The notes: generated from the letters alone by a model not told the origin. A DNA stretch of 64,000 nt from Malus domestica (GCF_042453785.1 NC_091668.1:19131001-19195000), one strand, 5' to 3'. Shown: positions 46,001 to 58,845, counted from the first letter of the stretch. Translations and numbers: made by a program.

Positions 46001-46906
46001 AGAAATCATACCACCGAATACTGGTCAACGGTCTCTGGATATTGGACAACATCATCGATTAGTAGCACATCCGTAGGCTGATTACATGTTTAGAGCTTGT
46101 TTGGGTGATTGGAAAGGAACTGGTTAAGTTAAGTAGTTTGTTGATTATAGGAGGATTTGATTACTGACTTTGGGATTCTATTACACCCAAGGTATGACAA
46201 CTGATACTCGCAAGCTTATACTCACCCAAATGATGAGTACAACAACGAAAGGAAAATCTGGGAATTAGAGTTGATTGGAAAGTCCCAAGGCTGGAAAAAA
46301 AAAACTTGCCAACAATCTACTTTAGAACGAATTTAAACGAAAGTCGATCTTCCTCCTGAAAATCCAGAACGATCACTAGTACGTTTGAAGATATTAGTGT
46401 TATTGGGGACCAGAAGTGATTGTCCCTCAGATGATCTTCCGTTGAGTATTACCACTTTAGCACTAGGTTGTCGCTCAAGACATTTCTAGAATCTTGACGA
46501 AGTAACCTTCATAGGAATTCTAAGAGATGGCATACTAATGAATGTTGCCAAAGAAACAAAACCATTTCCGGATTACTATCTCAAAGGGTTGATAAAAACA
46601 GTGGAAGAAAAACAATATGATTTATCGGTAAATCCTCAATAATACTCAACCCTTGATCGACTGCGGGGCTAGCAACTTGTTTCCCAAAATGGAAATTCCT
46701 TGGTAGGGAGGTTCATTATTTAAAGTCTAAGGGCGATTGCCAAAACGATTTTCTAAAATGACGTTAAGTCGTCTAAAGTACCCAAAACTTAAGAAAAAGA
46801 TAGAACATTTTCCGTGCTCAACGAGGGTGGAAAGATTTCATCACTTTGGTTCAAGAACCAGGAATGCTTACATCACGTGTGTGATGAACGCAATACTGCC
46901 CAACTT

Positions 46907-46920
46907 ATGCTTTGATACCA
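46907..46920 (-). other. Primer-binding site of the LARD-like element
   Basis: 'tggtatcaaagcat' on the minus strand lies 3 nt inside the 5' LTR. It is complementary to the 3' end of plant initiator-type tRNA-Met, apart from one common change (tggtatcagagc is the usual form). Confidence 0.8.
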
Positions 46921-46923
46921 AAC

Positions 46924-49291
46924 TGACACACCCCGACCCAGAATGTCCACTAGGACTCCGAATCGACCTGTGTTGGCCGACATCTGGAAGGTGACAAAGC
47001 CATAAAGTGTAGTGATGTGAAAAATGTGAATAAAATTAAACCTAAAAGTGCCTAATAAAAAGAGTGCGAGATTGAACCCATTTCACACATGATGTTAGAG
47101 CATAAAAACATTACAGTAAATAGGGTGATGGTTATACCATTGAAGATAACCACTTATACCAAGATTTTCCATGAGTCTTCGTCGATACATAAGCTCAGCT
47201 ACTAAAACCCGGATGGGCGTAAAACAGAAGGGTGAGTGGGCACAAAAACAAAGGTTTTCAAAATCCATTTATTTTTGGAACATACTAACCCTTCGTTGTA
47301 AAACATGTATAGCTTCTAAAAAATCATACTACGTATAAGTATGAAATCAAATGCATGCCAATAGTAAAATACAGAAGTATGCCACATCACAATAAGTCAA
47401 TAACGAAATAAATATAGGCATGTGTTCCACAATCTAAGAGAGTATGTCAATTGAAGTCACCTAATATGACCTGTACGACTGCACCTATTGCTTATCAATA
47501 TATGTTAATACACGATCTTAGTCACCTAATATGACCTGTACGACATTGTTAGGTGTAATAATATATGCTCTAGTGCTACGATTACGTTAAGGCTAGCGCT
47601 ATGCACGGTCACCTATGAGTCGGAGTCGCCTAATGCTACCTGTACGACATGGCTATCACTTACTTGGATCCAAGACGAGCGTGCGGTGTGAAGGTGAACA
47701 TCATGTGAAGGACTGGCCTTAGCCCGCGGTGGGAGCACTAACACCGGGTGCAGCAATGATGAGCACTGGATGAATATATGCATGCCATAATGATTCTACG
47801 ATTGCAACAATATAATAACTTACCTGAACTTACCTGCATATCCCGTAGGATTGTTTTAGCATCTCATAATAATGCAACATTTATGAGCAAGTAAAATGCA
47901 TATGAATATGCCATGATAATATGTAAATCTCAACCACATAACAGCATTTTCGAAATAAATCATGGCATAAAATGCATAAATTAATTTAAAGGCATTTGTG
48001 GAAACTATAAGGTGTATATATATATATATATATATATACACGAAAACAAAGTGCCCACTCACATATATGCAGTAGGAACAAAGCTTCCGAGCCTTGTTGG
48101 ACCTCGTATGTCATTGGGATACGTTTCCCCTGTACGTGAAATTACTAATTCAATTAGTTTAATAACACATATACGGAAACTTAAATAAAACCCTTATAGT
48201 TTGCTCAAACATATGGTTTAAATATATGAAATTGATCTACTCGATGTCACGGACCTACACAAATTGACAGAAAGCCAATCGAAGGCCAGACGAACCGCCC
48301 CTACACGCCACCACATAGGGGCATAGACTGATGGAAGCCCTAACGGTCATTAAGAAAATTCCATTAAAGTGACGGGATATTCCGTCGTCTTCTCCGGTGG
48401 TCCTCGCCCTTCACCACCATCTGAACTCGCTGGAAATGTGGAAATCTTCGCCGATTTTTGGATAAAATTTCAAAGCTTCATAACTTGCTCATTTCTTAAC
48501 CATTTTTCACAAAATTTAAATGGAAATGAAGCTTATGATGAGTAGAGCACGATTGTACCTTTTGGAAGTCTAAAAAGTGGATGGAGGTGGCCTGAAAATG
48601 GCTCGAAAGGTTCTGGTTAAACTCTGACTTCTCGAAACCTTGTGTTTCAAGGTTGTCTCTTCTTCAACCCTTCACTAAAGACCTCAGGGAGTTGAGGGAG
48701 TTGCAGAGTGAGAGTGTGAAAAAGGGTCTTCAGGGAGAGAGAGAGGAGAGAGAGAAAGGTTTGCTCAATTTTTGATTGGTGGAACATAAATGGAACTTGT
48801 TTTCTGATTGGGCGTGAGTGAGAGAGGGAAAACAATTGATTGGTGAAGAAGAAAATTAGGGAAAAAGGAATGGTGGAAACAAAATCAAATTGAATAATTT
48901 GATTGGTTGTTGAAGATAGGGGGACCGGATCCACCAATTATGGAAGGGATGAATTTTGTACAATTTTTAAATGTACAATATTTGCCTATTTGACAGTGTG
49001 TCCGACACTATCAATTTGTGTGCGCGTGTACAAAATTACCCGTGATTAATGTACTTTAATGGTGCATAACTTTTTCGTTACAGATCCGATTCGAGTCTAA
49101 CACGCCCTTGTAAATTTGTGTGCACGCGTTCGTAACGATGAGTACTTTTTAAGTACGAAGCCAGGAAAAAGAAACAACAGTCGAAAAATTACGTCCACGT
49201 CAAATTCCACTTTTATCCAAAAAAGGGTAAAATTATCAAATTACACCAACGGAAAAGAAGTTACAGTGAGAACTAGGGACATGTCGTCACA
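46924..49291 (-). repeat. 5' LTR of the LARD-like element
   Basis: The uninterrupted LTR copy, 2368 bp. Compared with the 3' LTR it has many substitutions and indels, for example around 48650-48950, so the insertion is not very recent. An (AT)n run lies at 48013-48038. Confidence 0.88.
48013..48038. repeat. (AT)n microsatellite
   Basis: A simple AT run within the 5' LTR. The matching place in the other LTR (about 40390) has only a few units. Confidence 0.95.
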
Positions 49292-49409
49292 ATTTACAAA
49301 ATCATAGGAAATGACCATTTCAGCAGCATTGAAATTGTGTTTTAATTATTTCAACCAAATTCCCATGATCATTTATGGTTAATGTTCTTATTTATTGGGT
49401 AATTACTTA

Positions 49410-50766
49410 AAGCACCTCCAGCGTGGGCATTAGCCTTGTGGACAGGCTGCTCCAGCAACCCAATCACCTGCCAAAGTGATTCCAGCCTATTCGGGCTATT
49501 GGGCTGAGGAGGAGCCCGAGGGATAGCTCAGGCACAAATCCAAGGCTCGAGTGCTTGAGGGGGCTATTGGCTACCGCCCCAATTAATGCCTAGGCGTTTG
49601 AAAATTAAGAAAGGGCGCCTAGACCTGTTGAGGCGCCCGCCTAGACCGCCTAGCCCTCACAGACCTGCCTGCTTAAGTTGCATCTCACTTAGATAGAAAA
49701 TATATAACTTTCCTTTTGCATCTTATTGTTTCTAATAAATTGTAAGAGACTTATTGAACACTTAAATAAACACACATTATATGTTTGCTCCTCATGCTTT
49801 CATTATGTTCCAATACTTTATAATATATATAATTCCATTTTATAGTTTATGATGAAATTATATGGATTTTAAGTATAAACAAATACTTATTTACATGAAA
49901 TACAATAGATTTACTTAAATCCACCTAGACTCTGCCTAGCTGTCTGACTAGCACCTAGCATCTTTTAGAACCTTGAATGTCAGCCACATTATAAAAAAAT
50001 TTGCATCAGTCGCATGGCTAACAAGCGTGTGTGGGGGTGCATCATTGACAGGGTTTGGAGGCGATGGGGCCTGTGCCGGACATGCTGTTTGTACCCGTTG
50101 CTGGGTGCAATGTGGCACCCTCTCAATCGTTGGATTTCAACGGCTTTTTTTTCTGGACCATTCTATTTTCAATGGTAAAAAAAAATAATTCAAAACTCCC
50201 CCAACGACTAGATGATGGGGCACAATTTGAGCCGTTTGATTCTAGATCAACGGTCTACGTTTTTCAGCTTTAATTTTTTTTAAAAAAGAAAAAAAATCTA
50301 ATATGTTACCGTTATGCCACGTGTCACAATCTGGATGGTTGGATTTCAAATTTTCGGTAATCCAACTATAGAAATTAATTAAGTTAATAAAATTACATAA
50401 ACACATCAAATAAAAAAAAACGAAACTAAATGAACTTAAAAAACACACCAAATAAAAAAACACACTAAATGAACTTAAAAAACATAAAATAAGAGCATTC
50501 TTCTTCCACCAAAAAATGTACTTTCGGATAATGACACGTGGCGTAACAAGACCGGTGAAAAATCCTATCCGAAATTACAAATAAAATTATTTTTTATTAT
50601 TTTATAAAATAAAAAATACTAATATTTTATTACTTATTCCCACGACTATTCAGTTTGGGGGTAGCGATGTAAAAGACAATTACTGTTCATTAAAGACATT
50701 TACTATTCAATGGAGGGGATTCAATTGCCAATTGCCATAGGGAGCCCTTACACATTGGAATTGCTC
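49410..50766. mobile_element. PIF/Harbinger-like element inserted at an old splice acceptor
   Basis: Left end 'aagcacctccagcgtgggc' and, in complement, right end 'gagcaattccaatgtgtaag' are related inverted termini. TTA flanks both sides (49407-49409 and 50767-50769). There is no transposase. The interior is composite: a block of 'cgcctagaccgcctag'-like repeats (49590-49660), an AT-rich part, and a 'ccgttggatttcaacgg'-like patch (50128-50260). It may contain further nested insertions. Confidence 0.7.
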
Positions 50767-50900
50767 TTAGGTGAGGGTGTGAAGGTGGAATCAAAATCTG
50801 TTGCCTCCAAATTTGTGGTCTAATTAGGTTTGCATTCTTCCCAATTTTTGTGACGTTAGGTTGATCATTAAGAATTTGGACCACATGTTTAGGCAAAAGC

Positions 50901-53810
50901 TATACAAATCAATAATTCAAATCCATGTATTTTGGTAAGAGAACACACTCCTAATTAAAATATTGTGTTAAGGCTAGTGGTTTTAACACCATTTTTAGCC
51001 TCTGCATTCCTTATGTGATTACACAAAAAATTGTAAAACATCGAGTTTGGAGTGTGGATAGTTAAAAACAGAAGCGTAACAAGTGTTAAACTCGTTAGCG
51101 TTATTCGAACTGTACATGAATCAACATAACAAGAACCCTACAATAGGAGATAATAATTTTGTTGCAGCAGAAGTGGGATTTTTTCTGCATAAGTCAGAAA
51201 CCTTAGAAGATTCAGGTTAAATTTAGAAAATATCGATAGATATTGGTGATTATCAGTTAAAAATATAAAAAAATGAGGAAAGCTTGCTAATAAACATAAA
51301 AGTTAGGTTTCATACTTCTATAAATCCAAATCAACCACTAATGTCTCAATTTAACATATAAACTTTGTAAAATATCTACTCTTAATGAAAATTTGCAAAA
51401 TACAATGAAGCCTTGATAGAAACCTTGATAGTACGATATAAGTTTTTACGTTTGTACGTACTTTATATTTGTACATGAAACCATTTAATAGCACGATGTA
51501 AGTTTTTAATTACAAAATCCAAAGTTGGGAGAATTGTTTTTAGGGTTGTTTAGATATAAGCCCTTGTAACTGATATTGTCTAGAGAAAAACCCACCTCAT
51601 ATTAAACATCCAAATAAAATCCAAAATTCAAATAGTCTGGCATGTTGGCAAATAAATGACATATCCTTATAAAATATTTACAACTTATGCCACAATGACC
51701 TAAATATGTCAATTAATATTATTATTACTCACCTTCAATTATGCTAGCAATGAGCAATTGAGCTCCTATTTTAAAACCACGTATTACAAACTATTTACCT
51801 ATATTTTAAAAATTCACTAATTTACCTACATTCTTTTGATACAAACTAATTGACCTACATTCTTTTGATACAAACTATTTACCTATATTTTAAAAAAAAT
51901 CACTAATTTACATACATTCTTTTGTTACAAGCTAATTTATCTGCATTTTTGTAGTACATACTAATTTACCAATCTACTTATTAATTTACCTATACAAATA
52001 ATATTGTCATATTATTACTTATAATATCCAAAGTAATCATATACATTTTTTCTTTACAATATCACACCTATGGGGTAGGTAAATTATTTTTACAGGATTT
52101 ATATTCTAAGTGGGTACTAACATATAGATAGGTAAATTATTTTCTGTGGAAAGAAAAAAATACAACCATTATTTTGTATAATTTTTTTGATAGAAATTAT
52201 TTTTGTCCATGTCTCAACGTAAAACACCATAATATTTTTTTATTTATATTATATGTTTCAAGCTAATAAGGTCAGCTAGTTTCACGATAAAACAATTTTT
52301 GGTAAAAAAAATTGAGAAAAAAAAGCCTAATCAAATAATAGGTTAATTGACATTTAATTGCATTGAAAATAATAAAATGCAAAATTTATTATTAATTATA
52401 AGTCAAACCTAACCCACGTTACACTCTATGAGGGCATTTTAGGAACATGAGAATTATAAAAACTGACAAACCAAGCTTGTTAAGGAAATTTGCTTAGTTG
52501 GACTCTAGTAAATGGGGTTTATGTCTAAAAAAATAAAGAGGATGGGTTTTAAGTGAGAGAAAATAAGTTTTAAGGGGGAAACTCTCATTTTCAGTTGTTT
52601 TTACTGCCTTTCAAGTTGAACAATATTGAGATATTGACTATCAACTATAAGGAATTTTATGATAAAAAATGCACTGACGAAATTTCCATCAAAATATCTC
52701 TAAAATCTCCCAAATTGGGCAGATATTGGACCAAAGTATCGAAATTTTACCGAAATCCTCAATATTGCTGAAATATCTTTGAAATATCGTAGAAATGTTG
52801 TTAAAATGTTTAGATTCTTGTCTTGAGTTCAAGTGATAAAACGTGTTTATCCGTAAACTCGAGATTTTGCGTTCAAATGTCTCTTCCTCAATGCCCCTCG
52901 TATAAAAATGAAAATGGAAGATTCCCAAAGCTTCAATAATTGAAAAAGGATCATCATAGATAGTGCTTAGAACATAGTTTCCTAGGGTTGGCACAATTAA
53001 TGTTTTGACATTAGTAAATGGACAGCGACATTAATAAGGCTGGTTTTCTCACCAACAACAAACAAATAATAAGCAGGGGATGAACAAGTTGTCTTCAAAA
53101 CTGTAATCCAGCTTAATTATCATAATCTTGAGTCATTTTCTACACTTGATCAACCTTCGCTTTATTAAATAGGAGAAATTTCAAGAAATACGCTCAAGTG
53201 GTGTAAGATTTCAGATGTGAAAGAGACCTTCATTTTGGCATAGATTTCAAATGTGAAAGAGACCTTCATTTTGGCATCAATTTGTATAGTTTAGATGAAT
53301 TTACAGTAAATCATTCCATCGTCTGTCAATTCAGTAAATTTACTAAAACTTAACTAAATCATAACAATAAGGCAAATTAACAGCATAATATGTAAATTTC
53401 AAGAGGAGCACTTATTCCCTTGGTATGGGAAATCGCCAATAGAGGAAAGAGCAAAAGGAAATGAATATGAAAGGTGATTGGATTCTGTTTTGTTCTTGGG
53501 AAATTGTCATGGTACTCCAAAATTAGCTTCTCACTGTCGATGGAATACCACCGCATGGTACATTCTTCAGCTCTTATTTCTTAAAGTATAAGTGGTCTAT
53601 TATTAATATTTTACCACGTGAATTAGTTATAATATAAGATACACACACATTTCACATATTAAAGCATGAAAAGCTTATTTTGAAATGACAAAAAAATCTC
53701 ACATGTTAATTATGGACTCGTTTGATATAATGTTTTTAAAATAATTGAAAACACATTTGGTTAATTTTTTTTAAAACTAATCTTTAGTAAAAATTCAAGT
53801 AGATACTAAA
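50901..53810. other. AT-rich region, partly the duplicated 3' flank; no gene
   Basis: Only short frames are present. Two features stand out: imperfect repeats of 'ctaatttacctacattcttt' (51780-52010), and a 35-bp direct duplication of 'gatttcagatgtgaaagaga' plus 'ccttcattttggcat' (53209 and 53246). The segment 53160-53240 matches the 3' flank of the 117-aa gene near 23180-23260. Confidence 0.45.
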
Positions 53811-53967
53811 AAGGGAGTTTTAACGAAAAGCCCACGATACTGTTCACTTTAACGAAAAACAACATTTTTACACTTAAAAGTTAAATATGGTACTATTCAC
53901 TTTACCCTTTATTTTGTCCTTATTATTAAAACTCAAAGTTTTCAAACCCTTTTCATTAGTTTTCCTT
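53811..53967. mobile_element. MITE, family D copy 2
   Basis: It starts 'aagggagttttaacgaaaag' and ends 'cattagttttcctt'. ACTAAA lies on both sides (53805-53810 and 53968-53973). It has the same body as 38441-38600. Confidence 0.78.
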
Positions 53968-53973
53968 ACTAAA

Positions 53974-54517
53974 AAAACACTAAGAAGCACATATCTGGTG
54001 TTTCTTGCACTAAGCATTTAAAGTGCTTTTGGAACACATAACAATTTCTTCAAAAGCGTTTTCAATCATTTTAAAAGGATTACCAAATGAGCTCTATATA
54101 TATGTCCTAAAGTATGTGTTTCGTTGCTTGGAGAACAGTAAAGTGCCCAAAGTTTTTAGGCTTGAAAACCAGCAAATGTAGAGAACTTTCAGGGCTCTAA
54201 GACAAAGTGCATAGCTGGTTGAGTTCTAGTACTATGTATGCATTATATATGAAGTATGGAAAATTAGCACATAAATTAACAAGTTGCTTTCGTTGCCACC
54301 TTCAAGATCAAGAGCTTGCCATCAAATCTGCAATTCTATGGATGGTGGGGTTTGGTCGCTGCGCACTAGGAGAGTCATGCAGCCTCTTGTATACATCTTC
54401 AACCTATATACGACAAGAGTTGTTTATTGGTATTTCAAAAAAGTTTTCACGCACTATTTCTAGTGGGATATCATTTTTTAAAATAAAAAAGAAAAAAAAT
54501 TTGAATGATTAGTAATA
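53974..54517. other. Spacer with an unassigned short frame
   Basis: A 101-codon frame (54207-54512) has no recognisable domain and ends in a Lys-rich run from an A-tract. I do not call it a gene. Confidence 0.4.
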
Positions 54518-54666
54518 GGGGTGTGATATCCACACATCATTTTTTACTTCTCACACACAATTTTTAATTTTCAGCCGTTAGATTGTATGAATTGAAGAAT
54601 ATTAAATGACAGAATTTAACAAGAGATATGTGAGAAGTAAAAATGAATGTGTAGATAGTACACCCC
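54518..54666. mobile_element. hAT-type MITE, family B copy 2
   Basis: GGGGTGTGATATCCACACAT ... ATGTGTAGATAGTACACCCC is nearly palindromic over 149 bp. TAGTAATA flanks both sides exactly (54510-54517 and 54667-54674). Confidence 0.9.
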
Positions 54667-55097
54667 TAGTAATATCTAATGATCATAAGTGAATATGAAG
54701 CGAGAAGTCTGAACGCTCTCTGATTTTGAACTCACACATGAACGATTTGGCTATATCGAATACTTTTAGTTTAAGGTGATTGCACCTTTCAAATAAAAGA
54801 AAAAATTGTTACGTTTTCCCACTTATTACGTACTTTAGTATGTTTTACTTCCTCTTCTTCGTACTTAAAAATCATTTTTACTTCTTATTTTATCACAGTT
54901 TCTAATTTATTCGCAAGTTTGTAGTTTCTAATTTAGTCTAAATAATAACACTATTCTTTAAATAATTAACAAAGCTAAACCTTGACCTTGATTGAGCTAA
55001 CTTAGTGCCTACATAAACAAACCACAAGTGATACATTTGATAGAATTGCATTGCACCCCAAGACGAAGTTGTATGATGTACGTTTGTAAATGTGTGA

Positions 55098-55262
55098 TTC
55101 ATATCAGTACTACGGTCTAACGGTATTTCCCTTCACTAGTAAATGAGAAGGCTTATGTTCGAATTTCGTAGATAGCAAATTCGATTCCAAATTAAGTTGC
55201 CTATTATATGGCTTACGCGAATTCCTCTCTTTTTAATGTAAAATATATTTTTGTACTAAAAA
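55098..55262 (+). mobile_element. tRNA-derived SINE
   Basis: A-box-like 'cggtctaacggta' and B-box-like 'gttcgaatttc' are followed by the same body as 31612-31770 ('attccaaattaagttgccta', 'gcgaattcctctc') and an A-rich tail. Confidence 0.75.
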
Positions 55263-55585
55263 AAATGTGGCGCAAAAGCTTGCAAAAAATCTGATTAGTT
55301 GACAAATAAGCTTCTGGAATACCAACTGTATACTTCATTAATTTCTCAAATATTAACGGGGAAAATCCTCACATATCCACTTATGGTTATGCTTATAATT
55401 GTCGTAACAGAAATTTTTTTTAAAAAGTGTATCATTGGATCTGCATGCATGAAAGGAGAGGTGGATCTTGTCGTTTAGAAGCCAAAAGAAGTGTGGCTTT
55501 TGTCGTTTAGAAGGAAAAAAAAGGGTAATGGGTCGTCCGCACAGAGAATATATTGCAGAATACTATTTTTGTGCCAATTAAACTT

Positions 55586-55735
55586 GGAATATGCTATCCC
55601 CATACACACTTTTTATTTTTCACACACTTTTTGTTAATTTCTATCATTTGATATTCTTCAATCCATCCGATCCGACGGTCGAAAATTAAAAGGGTGTGTG
55701 AGAAGCAAAAAAAAAATGTATGTATATCATACCCC
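55586..55735. mobile_element. hAT-type MITE, family B copy 3
   Basis: 150 bp, starting 'ggaatatgctatccc' and ending 'tgtatatcatacccc'. TTAAACTT flanks both sides exactly (55578-55585 and 55736-55743). Confidence 0.88.
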
Positions 55736-55754
55736 TTAAACTTTGGTTTGCTCT

Positions 55755-55862
55755 GCTGCTTATACTATGATCTACTTGTATTTATTTTCATTTATAAGTG
55801 AATGATTTTAAGGTTGATTCTCATAAAAATGAATTTGATACCAATTATTTTTTGTGAACAGT
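55755..55862 (+). mobile_element. SINE remnant
   Basis: 'tatactatgatctacttgta', 'ataagtgaatgattttaagg' and 'aatttgatacca' keep the order of the SINE at 31612, but are heavily mutated. Confidence 0.45.
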
Positions 55863-56023
55863 GTTACTCAGCACAATCATTCAACGTTAATATATATGAT
55901 TGTGATATGAGTATATTTATGCAACTTTGTTACCTTATTTCTTTGCATTTAATTAGTTAATTTTCATTTATTATAATAATAATTTAAGAGATTTTCGTAT
56001 TATTGAAAGTCCAGTTGGTAAAG

Positions 56024-57361
56024 ATGATAATAAATAGTCAAATGGAGCAATTTGGAGCAGTTTTGGACTTGGATTGGATAGCATGCGTGGATAGCATATG
56101 GGCTGAACGTTTTTTGTGTTTAAATGGTGTTATACATGTGCTAAAATCTGGAGAAATTAAAGTTGAGGCTTGGAAGGAAAGGAATTACACAAGAAAGAAG
56201 AATCCTAGTTGGAGAGGAACATTATCTTATCCTATTCTATTTTATCTTATCATATCCTATTTTATCTTATTGTATCTTATCTCCAGCTGCAAGAAGGAAT
56301 CCTAATCACATTCCAACACTCTCTACCTGATTCTTAGAGTTCTAAAATAACTCAAAACACCTAATCCCTTTTCTCCTTGGATTCAGCCATTCCCCCTATA
56401 TATATATGAATTCCTAAAACGATTTAGGATGTGCCATGCCTACCATTCATCCATTGAAGTTGCTGGAATTTTTAGAGTTCCTTTTATCTTTGTTTTAAGT
56501 TTCAATGTTTATTTTAGATAGCTTTTCAGTTCTGATGAACATGTGTAACTAAGTTTCTTTTTAGATAGAGGTGAATTCGAAGCCATGATCATATATTTTA
56601 TATAAATTGATTACATCCAGTTATTGTTTCATAAGACATGAATGCGATTTACTTATCTGCTTTATAGAGAACTTATTCTTGTATGTTTATTAAGGATGCA
56701 TACTTAGTTTGCATGCAGGGATTTGATGCTAGAATATAAGAGAATTTCACCTAATCATTATGAAATTATATTTGTATGTAGTAAAAGTCACTAGTCATGA
56801 TTGAGTTAAGTAAATTCTTGGTAGGAGTATCATGCTTTTCATAGTTATGAATGCTTTGTCAATGCTTATGATTTTCATAGAACTTAATAATCTTTGAGAT
56901 GTATCTCTATCATGCTTTTCATAGTTAGGGAACTTGAGAAGAATAATTTGGTTGCGTCGCTGAGTCTAATTCAATGAACTTAGGAAAATCTGAGAGTTAA
57001 TTAGTTCTGTTCACAGTTAATTTGAGGTATTGTCATTCATGGTTTATAAGAAGAATAACTGGAAATCAATTTGTATGCATATGTTTCATGTGTGGAGAAG
57101 AATCATTTAGCTATCATTTCATCCATATTTCATTCACAACTTAATTGACTTGTTGCACTTTACTTTTGTTTTAATTAAATTCGTCCAAAATCCCCCCAGT
57201 CATTGTTTTGTTGTTAGTTTAACTTAGTTTTCATTTTTATAAGTTTAATTTGTGTTGATTAGCATCCCTTCCAATCTTCGGAATAAAACGATCCCTACTT
57301 ACTCATACCACGATTACATAATTTATAAGGTTTAATTTGCGTGTTAGTTTCTATCACATCA
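56024..57361 (+). mobile_element. Possible solo LTR
   Basis: The region starts 'tgataataaatag', ends 'gtttctatcacatca' and has the texture of a gypsy-type LTR tail ('aatcttcggaataaaacgat', 'ccctacttactcata'). A (TATCT/TATCC)n stretch lies at 56222-56282. No matching 5-bp flank was found and no partner LTR is present, so the limits are provisional. Confidence 0.4.
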
Positions 57362-58845
57362 GATTGCATTGAAAAAAAATTGGGTTTGCCCTTTGGAATG
57401 GAATCATAAAATGAATAAGAGGCTGATTTAAAAATAAGTGCTTCCAAATTAGAAGTCACAACCCAAAAAATTAGCTATATATTGTAATATGTCCAAATAC
57501 TTGATTGGCTTCTTAGCAAACGGAATGGTTTATCTTCTAGAGGGGGGGGGAGTGGTGACAAGTCATAATTATCCATACTTTTCGTGCTCGAAGAGGTTAT
57601 GGGAAATTGCACTCTGCTTATAACCATAAACAATCAGACTCTGTAGCTCAAAGCATCGAAATGGAAACCTCTCACATTTTTTTCGCTATTAAGGAACCGC
57701 AGTCTGTGCCATAATTGTTTATTAATGGTCAAAAAGCTTCATTCATAGATTTGGACCTTTCCCACAGCAATCATTGACTGCTTATTTCAAGCGATATTTT
57801 TTATTGTAAAGAGAATACAAGTGGTACACTATGTGTTTTGATAGAAATGGTGAGATATTTTATTTTTTAAGTTATTAACTTTTCATCATACATATCTTAC
57901 CATTTGTATAATGACAAGTAATATACCATGCTGTATACTGGTCACATTGAAAAATCTCTCCCACTTCAAAACCCTTGTTTCTTTTTTAAAGGTACTCAAC
58001 ACAATATACTTACCAAAGAGGAGACCCATTACAAAACCGTAAATTTCAATAAAATTTTTTTATCATAAACCAAGTGCATAAAATTTGGCGCCAAGTTCAA
58101 ACAGAATATCTTGATTCGAATATTCATAATTTGATACAAAGCATATTTTGATTAGATGTAGTTCATTAATATTGATACAATTATTTGGTGTCAATCATAA
58201 ACCTGGTATAAACCAAATGAGTTTAGATAGGGTATATATAAGTATATAGTTCAATTAATTTTTATATGGCAAAATTATGACGTAATGTGATAAATAAATT
58301 TGTACCTAAATACATGCATGAAGTATGATTTATTAAACAGACTGACATAGTGATAACATAATGTCCTAGGCAGTCTAACCTCAACCTTCTAATGAGATCC
58401 AAACTTGATTAAATCATGTAAAATTTAGAGCAAATCGTTCAAAGTTACACCCTTCTTGTTTGATGGAATTGCAAGCGTTTTAGACATGAACTGACCAAAT
58501 GGTACTTACGCTCACAATAATCACGTTTTAGTCGACGTTTAGTCCAAATAACCTTAAAATTTCAAAATACGTACCGACATGTAACTCATAACATAAGCAG
58601 CAACTTCTTCTGCTGTCATTCCATGTTATGTTACATAAGAAATTAAGAATTGACATTTCGGTTAAAAAATATTAGTGCTGTTTTTTTTACCGTTATTGTT
58701 GATTTGAACATTTGAACATCTCTTCTAGAGACATTGTTAACGAGGATCTAAGAAAATTTTTGGTATACTTCCTATCATTTATAAGGAGCTTATTTAATTT
58801 GAAACTAAAATGGTGTTTTGGTGAAAACAAAAACAAAAAAGAAGA
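57362..58845. other. AT-rich spacer, no gene seen
   Basis: No coding frame of note. There is a (G)n run at 57542-57550. Confidence 0.5.

Larger units (their letters stand above)
42690..46923. other. Interior of the LARD-like element, no gene seen
   Basis: Open frames are short on both strands and lack retroviral motifs. The patch 45187-45420 on the plus strand (77 codons) is the most protein-like but is not recognised. A (CATA)n(AT)n microsatellite lies at 42975-43030. Confidence 0.6.
39283..49291 (-). mobile_element. LTR retrotransposon without coding capacity (LARD-like), 10 kb
   Basis: Two long direct repeats (39283-42689 and 46924-49291) bound a 4.2-kb interior. ATTTA lies on both sides (39278-39282 and 49292-49296), the expected 5-bp target duplication. 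Read on the minus strand, the LTR starts TGTGACGAC and ends 'ggggtgtgtca'. The primer site and polypurine tract place the element on the minus strand. The interior (42690-46923) has no open frame above about 100 codons on either strand and no gag or pol motif that I can see, which suits a large retrotransposon derivative mobilised in trans, or extreme decay. Confidence 0.88.
39195..50900 (+). pseudogene. Gutted second copy of the 117-aa gene
   Basis: Three separated pieces match the 117-aa gene's intron and exon 2 in order. 39210-39282 ('ttcaattgatgaaatgatca') matches about 22284-22345. 49292-49406 (ending 'tttattgggtaatta') matches about 22345-22460. 50771-50823 matches exon 2 (22471-22523): it is also 53 nt long and ends 'SKFVV' then a stop. 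Sequence after it ('aagaatttggacc') and near 53160 ('ggagaaatttcaagaaatac') also follows the parent's 3' flank. Exon 1 is not found, so no protein can be made. The pieces are parted by the LTR element (39283-49291) and a Harbinger-like insert (49410-50766). Confidence 0.8.

Noticed and set aside
42690-46923. Degenerate gypsy pol inside the LTR element
   Set aside because: I looked for protease, reverse transcriptase and integrase motifs in the frames available and could not support any.
54207-54512. 101-aa gene
   Set aside because: It has no recognisable domain; the end is an A-tract translated as Lys and Asn.
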